NCBI GenBank assembly: GCA_963781665.1
Contig: CAWAGA010000002.1
Coordinates: 4,464,001 to 4,528,000 of the forward strand
DNA length: 64,000 nt
Reading direction: 5' to 3'
Source: JAJYIW01 sp963781665
GTDB lineage: Bacteria; Chloroflexota; Anaerolineae; Anaerolineales; Anaerolineaceae
Each line of letters opens with the position of its first letter. Within the stretch, counting starts at the first letter, position 1. Shown piece by piece: positions 55,629 through 64,000 of the stretch. Below the pieces are notes generated by a model, which was not told the origin of the DNA, made no database searches, and saw only the letters and a list, made by a program, of their open reading frames with translations. The translations under genes were made by a program, and so were the position numbers.

Positions 55629-56822
55629 ATGAATGACGAGGTTGGTTTTGTAAATATGGCAGGACCTAAAGCATCCAGGCCGGCTCCTAAAATTGGCGTC
55701 GCTATGATGGGTTATGCATTTATGGGAAAAGCTCATACCAATGCTTTCAAAAAAATTCCATATATGGTTTACCCTCCACCGGCGATACCTGAACTGATAG
55801 CAATCATCGGCCGTAATCAAGAAGCTGTGAAAGAAGCTGCCACCCGGTATGGGTATGAAGATTACTATACGGATTGGCGCCGTATCCTGGATGATGACCG
55901 TATCCAGCTTTTCGACAACGGTGGCCCCAATAATATGCATTCTGAGCCTTGTATCGCCGCCGCGACAGCTGGTAAGCATGTGTTGTGCGAAAAACCGCTA
56001 GCGCGGTCAACCAGCGAAGCTGCTGCAATGCTTGAAGCCGTGACTAAAGCTGGAGTCAAGCACATGACAGCCTTTAATTACAGGTTTATCCCGGCTGTTC
56101 GCCAACTCAAGTATTTACTTGAAAAGGGGATGCTTGGAGATATTTACCACTTCAGGGCCGTATACCTGCAGGAGTGGATTGCCGACCCAAATTTTCCCAT
56201 GGTCTGGCGGTTGGATAAAGCTGTTGCGGGTAGTGGAGCTTTAGGTGACCTGGGGGCTCATATCATCGATTTGGCGCGCTTTTTGGTAGGAGAACCGAGG
56301 CGGGTTTCTGCATTCACCAAGACGTTCATCAAAAACCGCCCGGTCGAGGAGGGGGGAGGGATGGAAGAAGTGACTGTGGATGACGCTTTCGAAGCCCTGG
56401 TCGAATTTGAAAATGGCGCTGTTGGTACCTTAGAAGCTTCACGTTTCTGCCCGGGTAGGAAGAACTACAATTCATTTGAAATAAATGGCTCTAAAGGTTC
56501 GGTGCGGTTTAATCTGGAAAGGCTGAATGAAATGGAAGTCTTCTGGAAAGGAGAGGCCCCTAAAGAGACCCAGGGATTCCACAATGTGATGGTCAGTGAA
56601 TTTTTCCATCCCTTCTGGAACAATTGGTGGCCGCAAGGGCATATTATCGGCTGGGAACACACTTTCGTTCACGAAATTGCACATTTATTAAATTCTATTG
56701 CCAATAACGAACCGGTTGAACCTTATGGGGCTACCTTCGAGGATGGGTATAAGAATGCTGTTATTTGCGACGCGATTTTGGAGTCAGCAAAAATAGAAAG
56801 GGCGGTAAAAATTAAATATTGA
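55629..56822 (+). CDS. Gfo/Idh/MocA family NAD(P)-dependent dehydrogenase
   Basis: 397 residues. N-terminal Rossmann GVAMMGYAFMGKAHTNAF (with YAFMG in place of GxGxxG), CEKPLARS as the catalytic-lysine block, and GALGDLGAHIIDLARFL in the C-terminal domain. It oxidises a sugar or cyclitol, substrate unknown. GAGGAGG precedes the ATG by 5 bases. Its 3' end overlaps the convergent ABC gene. Confidence 0.9.
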   Translation: MNDEVGFVNMAGPKASRPAPKIGVAMMGYAFMGKAHTNAFKKIPYMVYPPPAIPELIAIIGRNQEAVKEAATRYGYEDYYTDWRRILDDDRIQLFDNGGPNNMHSEPCIAAATAGKHVLCEKPLARSTSEAAAMLEAVTKAGVKHMTAFNYRFIPAVRQLKYLLEKGMLGDIYHFRAVYLQEWIADPNFPMVWRLDKAVAGSGALGDLGAHIIDLARFLVGEPRRVSAFTKTFIKNRPVEEGGGMEEVTVDDAFEALVEFENGAVGTLEASRFCPGRKNYNSFEINGSKGSVRFNLERLNEMEVFWKGEAPKETQGFHNVMVSEFFHPFWNNWWPQGHIIGWEHTFVHEIAHLLNSIANNEPVEPYGATFEDGYKNAVICDAILESAKIERAVKIKY

Positions 56823-58746
56823 TTCCCAACGACGATTTAAATTGGGTTTCATAAAGATGGGCATATAGTCCCTTTTTGCGAGGAGCTCTGTGTGAGCTCC
56901 TCGTTCCACAATTTGTCCACGGTCGAGGACCAGGATCAAATCTGCCGCCAGGATGGTACTTAACCGGTGAGCGATTACGATGCTGGTGCGACCTGCCATG
57001 ACCCGTTTCAACGCTTCCTGGATCAAGGATTCGGATTCGCTGTCTAATGAGCTGGTTGCTTCATCTAGGACCAGGATACGAGGATCTTTCAAAATGACTC
57101 TGAGCCAGGGCAACCCTTTGCTTCTCACCACCGCTGAGTCTATAGCCCCGTTCGCCTACGATCGTATCGTATCCATTAGGAAGATCGACGATAAAATCGT
57201 GGATATTGGCTGCTTTGGAGGCAGCGATAATCTCGTCCTGGGTTGCATCGAGTTTGGCATACAGAAGGTTGGTTCGTATGGTGTCGTGAAACAGATGTGT
57301 TTCTTGTGTCACCATGCCAATTTGCGCCATCAAAGAAGACAGAGTCACATTTCTTAAATCATGGCCATCGATCATGATACGGCCATCAGTCGGATCGTAT
57401 AACCTGGGAATGAGATAGGTCATGGTCGTTTTCCCGGCTCCACTTGGGCCAACCAAAGCGACCAATTGGCCGGGGGAGACGTGAAAATCGATATTTTCGA
57501 GTGCATCTTCCCGGGCTTGGCTGTGGCCAAACATCAGATCCTCGTTGACGTTATTATTGTGGTCCCCGCTCAAAGCTGCGACCACATTATCCATATGTCC
57601 TGGTCTTTTAACGTCGCTCAAGAGAAACCGATCGTCAGTTGAATACTTGAAGGTAACTTGATCGAAAATAATTTCGCCGGAGACATCGTGCAACGTAAAT
57701 GCATCATCTTTTTCGGAAATATCGAGTGGAAGGTCGATGACCTCAAAAACGCGTTCGAAACTGACAACAGAAGTGGCGAAATCCACAGGCGCATTTGCCA
57801 GGCTCTGCAAAGTGCCGTATAGGTTTCCCAGGTAAGAGCCAAAGGCGACGATCGTCCCGATTGTAAATGTGTGTAAGATGACCAGGTAACCGCCAAACCC
57901 ATAGACGAACGCAGTGCCGACTGAACTCAGCAGGCCGATAATGGCGAAAAAGATCGTTCCCATTACAGCTCTTTGAACACCGAGGTCGCGAACCTTTGAT
58001 GACCGTTCTTTGAAGCGGTCGTCTTCCAGTCCAATTCGACCAAAGAGTTTTACCAACAACGCCCCTCCAATGTTGAGGGTCTCATTCGCCATGGCGTTCA
58101 TTTCTGCATTTGATTCAAGCTGCTTGCGGGCAATATCTCGCAACCTTGTACCCAGGCTGCGGGCGGCGACCAGGAAGAGTGGCAAGACCAGGATGCTGAT
58201 CAGGGTCAAGCGCCATTCCAGGGACAGCATTACGGCTAATAATGCGATTGCCTGGATGATATTGGTAATGAGGTTGACAATCGTGTTGCTGATCGCATTT
58301 TGAGCGCCAACGACGTCGTTGTTCAGCCGGCTGATCATTTCTCCCACCTTGGTATTGGTAAAAAATCGCAGCGACATACGCTGCAGGTGGGTGAACAAAG
58401 CAACTCGTAAATCGTAAGTAACCCCCTCGCCGACCGAAGCGTTCAAGCGCCTTTGGAAGATGTTTGCAATCCCATTGAATGCTGGAATTAACAATAACAC
58501 CAATGCCAATTCGATCAGCAGATTTATATTTCCAGAAGGAATAACCTTATCGATTATGGCGCGAAATACTAAAGGTGTTAATAAGCTTAATCCAGTTGTG
58601 AACAGGATAATGACCAATAAACCGATTAATTTGAGTCGGTATGGCGCAGCATAATTTAGGACCCGTCTCATCAATTTCCAGGTCACTTTTGGCTTTTCGT
58701 CGGTTGCCCGTAAATAGGTGTGCCAACCTATCCCATGCATTCCCAT
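56812..58746 (-). CDS. ABC exporter (homodimeric type), two single-base indels
   Basis: Six N-terminal helices and an ATPase domain (Walker A GPSGAGKTT, signature YRLSGGEKQRVALA, Walker B ILVLDEATSSLD, AHRLSTI). One extra base at about 57101-57106 separates ALA from RVILKDPR. A missing T in the run 56873-56877 then shifts the last residues; restored, the end reads LLAKKGLYAHLYETQFKSS and stops at 56812, overlapping the convergent dehydrogenase gene by 11 bases. A segment of about 35 residues (near VKRPGHMDNVVAAL) is inserted before the strand that precedes Walker A. Confidence 0.85.
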
Positions 58747-59050
58747 TATCTAACCTCTTTTCTTGAAACCAGGCGATGTTCTGGCGATAAACATCGCAAT
58801 AATATTATCATAATGATATGGATAGAAGCATTAGCGTTCGAACTATTGGTTACCCAGATGCAGGTCTCAAATCATATGTTGCAACAATAAAAGCAGCAGC
58901 GGTATGCCGTATCAAAAGGGAGGTGATGTTCTCAGGAAAGCAAATCCTGGGGGCTGGCTATCGGCCAAAATCCTGCCAGGGTTTCGAAGGATCGGTAGAT
59001 AGAAAAGAGCTTTTTTCAGAGAGACTTGTACATTAATTCTTGGGGACAAC

Positions 59051-59092
59051 AAAAATGGGTGTTTGAGCAACGATTCACGCTGGAAACACCCA
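59051..59092 (-). terminator. Rho-independent terminator of the lyxose-isomerase gene
   Basis: Perfect 9-base stem, TGGGTGTTT (59056-59064) with AAACACCCA (59084-59092), 19-base loop; on the minus strand it is followed by TTTTT. It lies 30 bases after the stop of the minus-strand gene. The rest of the gap 58747-59121 holds no gene I can support. Confidence 0.75.
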
Positions 59093-59121
59093 AATTAGAT
59101 AAGCGCGGTAAATTATGGTAC

Positions 59122-59670
59122 CTAATCAGCTTCGACTTCAGGCGCGCGCTTTATTGCGGGGTCGGTGAAGATATCGTATTCATCGGTGCTGTGAGTTGAA
59201 AACTCCGAAACAATAGCACCTTGAGGGCCTCCCTGGAACCAATGATAGGTCTCAGGATAGAGTGTGTATTGTTCGCCAGGATGAAGTACGATGTGGTGCC
59301 GCATCGTAAAATATGCGGCTCTATCCACCGGCAACTTTCCGGAAAATGCTTCCAAGTTATCTCCAGGGACGTATAAATGGACTTCACCCCAGCGGCAGCG
59401 AAATGTCTCCTCCTTCCCGGGGTGACCATCGACAGTCGGATGCATATGTTCTGGACATAGCTGCCAGGGGAAAAGAGCGATTTCTTTAGCACAGACACGC
59501 TCTGTATTAATATATGTGTTGATCTCAAGGCCAATTTCAGTAAGACGTCCGAGGCCAAAATCTGCAATTTCTAAGCCTTCAATTTCTTCGGGCGTTAAAA
59601 CAATTTTTGCCTCGGCAAACATATCACAGGCTCGGTTATGGGCAATTAGCCATTCCTCTTTAGTTATCAT
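59122..59670 (-). CDS. D-lyxose ketol-isomerase family cupin
   Basis: About 182 residues. Metal ligands of the family are visible in CPEHMHP, GKEETFR and HHIVLHPGEQYTLYPETYHWFQGG. Members interconvert D-lyxose and D-xylulose (also mannose/fructose in some). The ATG at 59670 has GGAG 6 bases upstream and is preferred to the TTG at 59682. Fits the sugar-catabolic setting, though it is transcribed alone. Confidence 0.87.
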   Translation of the reverse strand: MITKEEWLIAHNRACDMFAEAKIVLTPEEIEGLEIADFGLGRLTEIGLEINTYINTERVCAKEIALFPWQLCPEHMHPTVDGHPGKEETFRCRWGEVHLYVPGDNLEAFSGKLPVDRAAYFTMRHHIVLHPGEQYTLYPETYHWFQGGPQGAIVSEFSTHSTDEYDIFTDPAIKRAPEVEAD

Positions 59671-59789
59671 GATCCGCTCCAAGTTAGATGTTTAGAGATG
59701 CTTTTTCAAAGATGCCTTGCGATGGCTGGTCTGAAACTGCGCGCCCTAATTATAGTTGAAAACAATTTAGTAGATTGCCAGGAGGCCTA

Positions 59790-62571
59790 TTATGGGGTCG
59801 GCGTACTCGTCGGTAATAGTATCAATGTGGGTAAGAATTTGATCGGAGGTCCCAGGAGAATAAAACGATACATCGAATAGGTATAGGTTTGATTCTGCGA
59901 GGCATCAGGATATTGGTCGTAAACGGTTACCACGAGATTGTTACCTGAGCGAACGATCGTAATGGTAGATTTTTTGAAACTAAAGTTATATGTTCCCGAA
60001 AGCGAAAATGGAGTAAAAGGTACGATAATATCACCGCCAGTCATTGCAGACCAATCACAATCCGTCGGTGTACATTTTCCATAACCATGAAATGAAACGG
60101 TGGTTTCATTGATTTTGGTAACAACTAATCGAGTCATCCCGCCTGTGTTTGAGTCGGTATTCATCCAAGTCCCCACAAAATCATTGATGACCGCACCGGG
60201 CGCTAAGGTTGGCGTGATGGTAGCGGTGGGCGTATCGGTGGGTGTAGCTGTTTGTGTTTGTGTGGGTGTGGCTGTCGGTGTATCCGTGGGGGTAGGCGAG
60301 ATTTCTGGAGTCAATGTCATCGTTGGTGTATCAGTTGGGAGGGCAGTTGTTGGAACAGCTGCGGTAAGGGCGATGGATGTCGCGGTTTTTGCAGCAACTG
60401 TTCCCTGAACCTGGGTATTAACCAGTTGCGCGGCTGAAGTAACTTGTGCAACTGCTGTTTGGGTTGTACGAGTGGACTGTGCCTTGACCTGGTTGAAAAT
60501 CAACACTGCCGCTGCCGCCAATCCAAGGCACACAACCATCACCACCGGAATAACCCAAGGTGGGATTACCGCTCGACTCAATACATCACCGTTCTGTGTT
60601 TGCAATTCACCTTTTTGAGTAGCAATTTGGACCGAAAATGGAAAGGATTTTTCATTGCCAAACCAGCGCCGCTGGCGAGTTGAGACCTTGAATTCGGCCG
60701 CGCCTGTTTGGCTTTCCGAAACCAGCAAGGTAGCCTTGGGTGGATTAAAAGAAAGGTCGTCTCCCGGATCTTGCCATTTCAGGTTATACGTATTTTGGAC
60801 ATTCCCCTGGTTGGTGATCGTAATCCGGCTAATTTTTCCTGCTTTAATCTTCGACGGGTGCAGTTCAGTTGAAAATTGCGTGAAAGGCGAAACGGTTAAA
60901 GTTGCTTTCACTTCAGCTACCTGGTCGGGTGCACTCTGGCTGGACACCTTCAACGTCAATGGGTAGCGACCTGCCCGGCTTTTAGAATCACGTGGCGGTA
61001 AGAGTGTAAAAGCAATTGTCTGCTGGTCCCCGGGGAGCAACTGTACTGGTGGGGGCTGAGTGGGAAGCCAGGTTGGAGGAACACCGTTAATTGAGAGTTT
61101 AAAATGATCGACCACCGTTCCCTGATTGAGTAAGGTAACCGAAGTTGTGAGCGCTGCGCCGGGTTCTACTGAGAGCTGCTGGTTTTCGAGATATACCCCA
61201 ACCCTTCCCTGTCCGGGACTTGATCTGACCAAATTGGGGTCGACTGATGTTGCCGGGGAGGGCGAAACCGATGTGCCGTCTGTACGTTGAGCGCGTACGA
61301 GGCGAAGGTAAGCATCCCCGATGCGGAGCGGCTTATCTGGGGTCCAAATTTCCGGGACGCCTGGCAGCAGCCTGGCGCTGCCTAAGTAAGTGCCATTGGT
61401 CGAATTCGAGATCGGTCAGCCGGTATTGGCTGCTATCGAAATCAATCCGAACATGATGGCGTGAAGCGCTCTGGTCGTGTAGGACGATTGCGTTATCGCT
61501 TTCACGACCCACTGACATAGAACCTGACGAAATCGGATAAGCACGACTGGTGTGATCGGGTTCTACCACCTGGATGTGGTCCTGGTTTTTATCGACGGAT
61601 TGAGCTGGGAATTCATTGAAGACAGAAGGCCCACGCATCTCACCAGAGTCCTGTTTCAGCTGGGTGACCAAACTGACGGCGCCTTCGATCGGTGACGGGC
61701 TGGAAGCTACAGTTGTGGCGACAGGGATGTTGCTATCCAGGGCTTGAGCCAGCTCCGCTGCTGTCTGGAAGCGGTCCTTGGGATCCTTCGCGATCGCCTT
61801 GAGGATGATCTTCTGGACTTCATCCGGAATATCCGCTTTTAGAGATTGAGGTGGGGGCGGGGTTTCCTGGGTATGCATCCGGATCGCCTCTGTCAAGGTT
61901 TTCGCCTGGAATGGCAGGCGGCCGACAACCAGCTCGAATAAAAGGATACCCAGCGAATAAACATCGCTGCGCCGGTCCGTTTTTGTTCCCATGGCTTGCT
62001 CGGGTGACATATACGCCGGAGTCCCCATTGAAGTGCCATCCTGGGTGAAAACACCCCCTTCAGCCAGTTTTGCCAATCCGAGGTCGGTAAGCACAGGCCG
62101 GTAGGGCAGGCCATTGCTGGCTTCTGGCTTCAACATGATGTTATCTGGCTTGATATCCCGGTGAGTAATCCCTTGTTGGTGGATGTAGTCGAGTGCACTA
62201 CTGATCTGGCTGACAAGCTGAATTGCTTCGCCCATAACGATCCATTGATTTCGGGTGCGAAGATCACGCAGCAATTTTCCCAGGTTATTTCCAGGAATGA
62301 ACTCCATGACGATAAATAGCATTCCTTGCTGTTGGCCGAAATCGTACACTTTTACAATTGAGGGATGGTCAAAGCGGGCGGCGGTGCGTGCCTCCTGAAG
62401 GAACCTTTCTTGAAAATTTGGCTGCCTGGCAAATTGGGGATGCATGATTTTGAAGGCAACGTCCCTTTGCAAGGTGAGATCTCGCGCTTTATAAACTGCG
62501 CCCATCCCGCCTTCCCCCAATAAGCTGATTATTTTGTAACGGCTCAGGGTTTGCCCAATCAGTTGGTCCAT
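59790..62571 (-). CDS. Transmembrane Ser/Thr kinase with FHA domain, one-base frameshift
   Basis: About 926 residues when read across one extra A in GAATTC at 61402-61407 (joined as YRLTDLDSTNGTYLG). Order: Hanks kinase 10-275 (GEGGMGAVYKAR, K41, HRDIKPDN with D139, DLG D163, APE-like MSPEQ); FHA domain with VGRESDNAIVLHD and SASRHHVRI; beta-rich NEW3-like repeats (VEPGAALTTSVTLLNQG); one membrane helix (VIPVVMVVCLGLAAAAVLIF); a Thr/Pro-rich linker; a beta-rich C-terminal domain. The kinase and FHA are N-terminal to the helix. It directly follows the FHA-tail gene, which may be its target or partner. Confidence 0.87.
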
Positions 62572-62599
62572 AATTCAATCCTCTTAATCGGTAATTACG

Positions 62600-63616
62600 T
62601 TAAACGGAGTATACGATTGAATAAGCTGTATAAGCCGGTTTATTTGCGTTGATCAGTCGTTCGACGAGTTCCTGATTTACACGATCTTGGGAGACAGGTA
62701 ATTTTACTTTGAAAGTATATGGCGCAAGACCTTCTTCGTCTTCAATTATCTCTGGCGGCTTACCCAAATAGATTTCCAGGATGTATGAGAGCGCCCATCG
62801 GGTGCCTCGCCGGGCAAATATTTTATGTGCTTCTTTCAGGAGTTTGCGCCTCTGATTTTCATCCCATGAGTTATCGAAACTGATCGCAAACCAATTCATC
62901 AACCAGGGAAGGAATTCATAAGGGGCAGTTGAGGGGTCAAGAAACAAATCAAAATTATCTACATTCCATTCTATCGGAAAAAGGATAGATTCGAAAAGAG
63001 CCAGGAACCGATTAGTAAAATCATTTTGGTAAATACCTGGCAGATAATCAATTAATTTGGTCGATGTAAAAGTTAACCCTGGTGGGGGAACCTGTGGATT
63101 TATCTGCGAAGGGGGAATGGTTGTAGGTGGTTCACCTGGCACATCTGGTGGGGGAGGCGGTTCGTCTGAATGGCTTTCTGCTGGCTTTGCTGAGAGTGCT
63201 TCTTGGGGCAAAGCATCTGTTTGTTTTGCGATAGGAATTTGAATATCTGCCGGCTCTTGTTGTTCCGGTTCGTGATCCTGCGGGGGAATGGTTTCAGTTT
63301 CTTCTTGCAGCACACCTTCCAGTTTTATCTCGAAAGGACCTATCTTTATGATTGCGCCGATTTCTAATGGATATGGGATTGATGGTGTGAGTTTTTCGCT
63401 GTTAAGGTTGGTGCCATTCGAGCTGTTGAGGTCGGTGAGATGACATTCATTGTTATCACAATCGATCCTTGCATGGTGCCTGGATATCAGAGGATTTATC
63501 AAGACGAGGTTATTCCCAGGCTCTCTCCCAATCGTGAAAGGACCCGGTATTAGGTCGATTGCTTTTTCAAAATCTGGACCGGTTATGTGGATGGAAAATT
63601 GGACATTTTCAGTCAT
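62600..63616 (-). CDS. FHA domain fused to phage-tail (P2 gpI/TIGR02242-like) protein
   Basis: 338 residues. Residues about 5-100 are an FHA domain (FTIGREPGNNLVL, ISRHHARID, LTDLNSSNGTNLN), so the phosphothreonine-binding loops are intact. A Pro-rich linker (about 105-185) follows, then a tail-protein domain: LPGIYQNDFTNRFLALFESILFPIE, DPSTAPYEFLPWLMNWF, RRGTRWALSYILEIY. The latter is the baseplate wedge-like domain found in contractile injection systems. It lies between the baseplate gene (15 bases) and the FHA kinase gene (28 bases). Confidence 0.85.
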   Translation of the reverse strand: MTENVQFSIHITGPDFEKAIDLIPGPFTIGREPGNNLVLINPLISRHHARIDCDNNECHLTDLNSSNGTNLNSEKLTPSIPYPLEIGAIIKIGPFEIKLEGVLQEETETIPPQDHEPEQQEPADIQIPIAKQTDALPQEALSAKPAESHSDEPPPPPDVPGEPPTTIPPSQINPQVPPPGLTFTSTKLIDYLPGIYQNDFTNRFLALFESILFPIEWNVDNFDLFLDPSTAPYEFLPWLMNWFAISFDNSWDENQRRKLLKEAHKIFARRGTRWALSYILEIYLGKPPEIIEDEEGLAPYTFKVKLPVSQDRVNQELVERLINANKPAYTAYSIVYSV

Positions 63617-63631
63617 CCGCGAATATCTCCT

Positions 63632-64000
63632 TTAAACGAATTCAACTGAATGGATTCCAGAGGCAATGACACCATGCGCCATGACATCTATTGTTTCTAC
63701 CGGATTACCCTTATTTTGTCCGTCAGGCGAAGTGCTGAACATTTCGAGGCCGCGGATAAATTGGATGTTTGGGACTTTTTGCAGACATTGGTATACATCG
63801 GAGGAGTAAAGTTTCCCGCCCGAAAGGCCAACCTTTACCGTCGGACCATCCGGTCAATGGATTGAGGAAGCGATAAAGGGCGTTGGTCATATCGTTCGCG
63901 ACCTTTTCCTGGCTTGTTCCCGGTATACCTCGTAGCCTGACTTTAATCGAAACCCATTGATAGGCTGGTGGGCGCACATCCAACCGGGTCGTCAGCAACC
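63632..64000 (-). CDS. Contractile-injection-system baseplate protein, C-terminal end only, one-base frameshift
   Basis: The 5' part is outside the window. The visible frame reads LDVRPPAYQWVSIKVRLRGIPG and FLNPLTGWSDGKGWPFGR, as in the gpJ-like putative baseplate assembly family (TIGR02243). One extra base in the CCC at 63815-63817 shifts the frame; removing it continues FGRKLYSSDVYQCLQKVPN, IQFIRGLEMFSTSPDGQNK and IASGIHSVEFV, with a stop at 63632. It forms the baseplate with the tail protein that follows. Confidence 0.78.

Noticed and set aside
58818..59036. 72-codon plus-strand frame in the gap between the ABC exporter and the lyxose-isomerase gene
   Set aside because: No ribosome site, no recognisable motif and unbiased composition; more likely non-coding.
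60200..60361. Tandem repeat array or CRISPR-like repeats
   Set aside because: The repeats encode the Thr/Pro-rich linker of the kinase in frame, with no spacers.
1..64000. CRISPR arrays, rRNA genes, complete prophage
   Set aside because: No regularly spaced repeats, rRNA stretches or head/terminase genes were seen; tail-like genes at the right end fit a contractile injection system better.

Overview
The window looks like chromosomal DNA of a rod-shaped bacterium. The gene content fits a Chloroflexota/Anaerolineae-type heterotroph, which I infer from gene families and order rather than from a marker gene. Supporting points are paired giant YfhO membrane proteins, MoxR/DUF58, an mreBCD-pbp2-minCDE-rodA block, many TTG/GTG starts, abundant sugar kinases and glycosidases, a glycyl radical enzyme (anaerobic metabolism), and contractile-injection-system genes next to an FHA Ser/Thr kinase. 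Base composition is close to balanced throughout.

Layout. 1-2709 (+): a DUF2085 membrane protein cut by the window edge, then pgeF, yggS, yggT and yggU. 2704-5859 (-): a membrane-anchored NACHT/HEAT-repeat NTPase and a coiled-coil zinc-ribbon protein, divergent from 5960-13017 (+): two YfhO proteins, MoxR and DUF58. 13076-14358: an insertion sequence with doubled terminal repeats. 14390-22001 (+): the cell-shape and division-site block, followed by tRNA-Gln(CTG). 22475-27624 (+): an FGGY kinase and a heterodimeric ABC exporter. 27621-34427 (-): an acyltransferase-like protein, a 900-residue coiled-coil membrane protein, and a tight cassette of family-B-polymerase-like protein, small helical protein and RecA-fold protein with a degenerate P-loop. 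34529-38335 (-): two paralogous zinc-ribbon membrane proteins and a cyclopropane-fatty-acid-synthase-type methyltransferase. 38677-41454 (+): DUF421 and a glycyl radical enzyme. 41455-47578 (-): a sugar kinase/dehydrogenase operon headed by a NarX/NarL-type two-component pair. 47777-56822: an orphan ABC ATPase, a UroD-fold protein, GH4 and GH2 glycosidases, a broken DinB gene, a sugar isomerase and a Gfo/Idh/MocA dehydrogenase. 56812-59670 (-): an ABC exporter and a lyxose-isomerase-type cupin. 59790-64000 (-): an FHA Ser/Thr kinase, an FHA-phage-tail fusion and the end of a baseplate protein.

A recurring oddity is that nine otherwise well-conserved genes are broken by single-base indels (ten in all; nine insertions, one deletion). 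Five of the insertions turn a GANTC pentamer into GAANTC (or its complement GANTTC). I therefore treat these genes as probably intact in the organism and annotate them across the break. The DinB gene at 54208-54571 is different: it has lost an internal segment and looks like a true pseudogene.

Most promising for new biology: (i) the RecA-like/small protein/PolB-like cassette at 31196-34427, in which the polymerase has lost the second motif C aspartate and the exonuclease motifs, reminiscent in layout of mutasome cassettes; (ii) the phosphothreonine-signalling proteins joined to a contractile injection system at 59790-64000; (iii) a glycyl radical enzyme of unassigned substrate without a linked activase.
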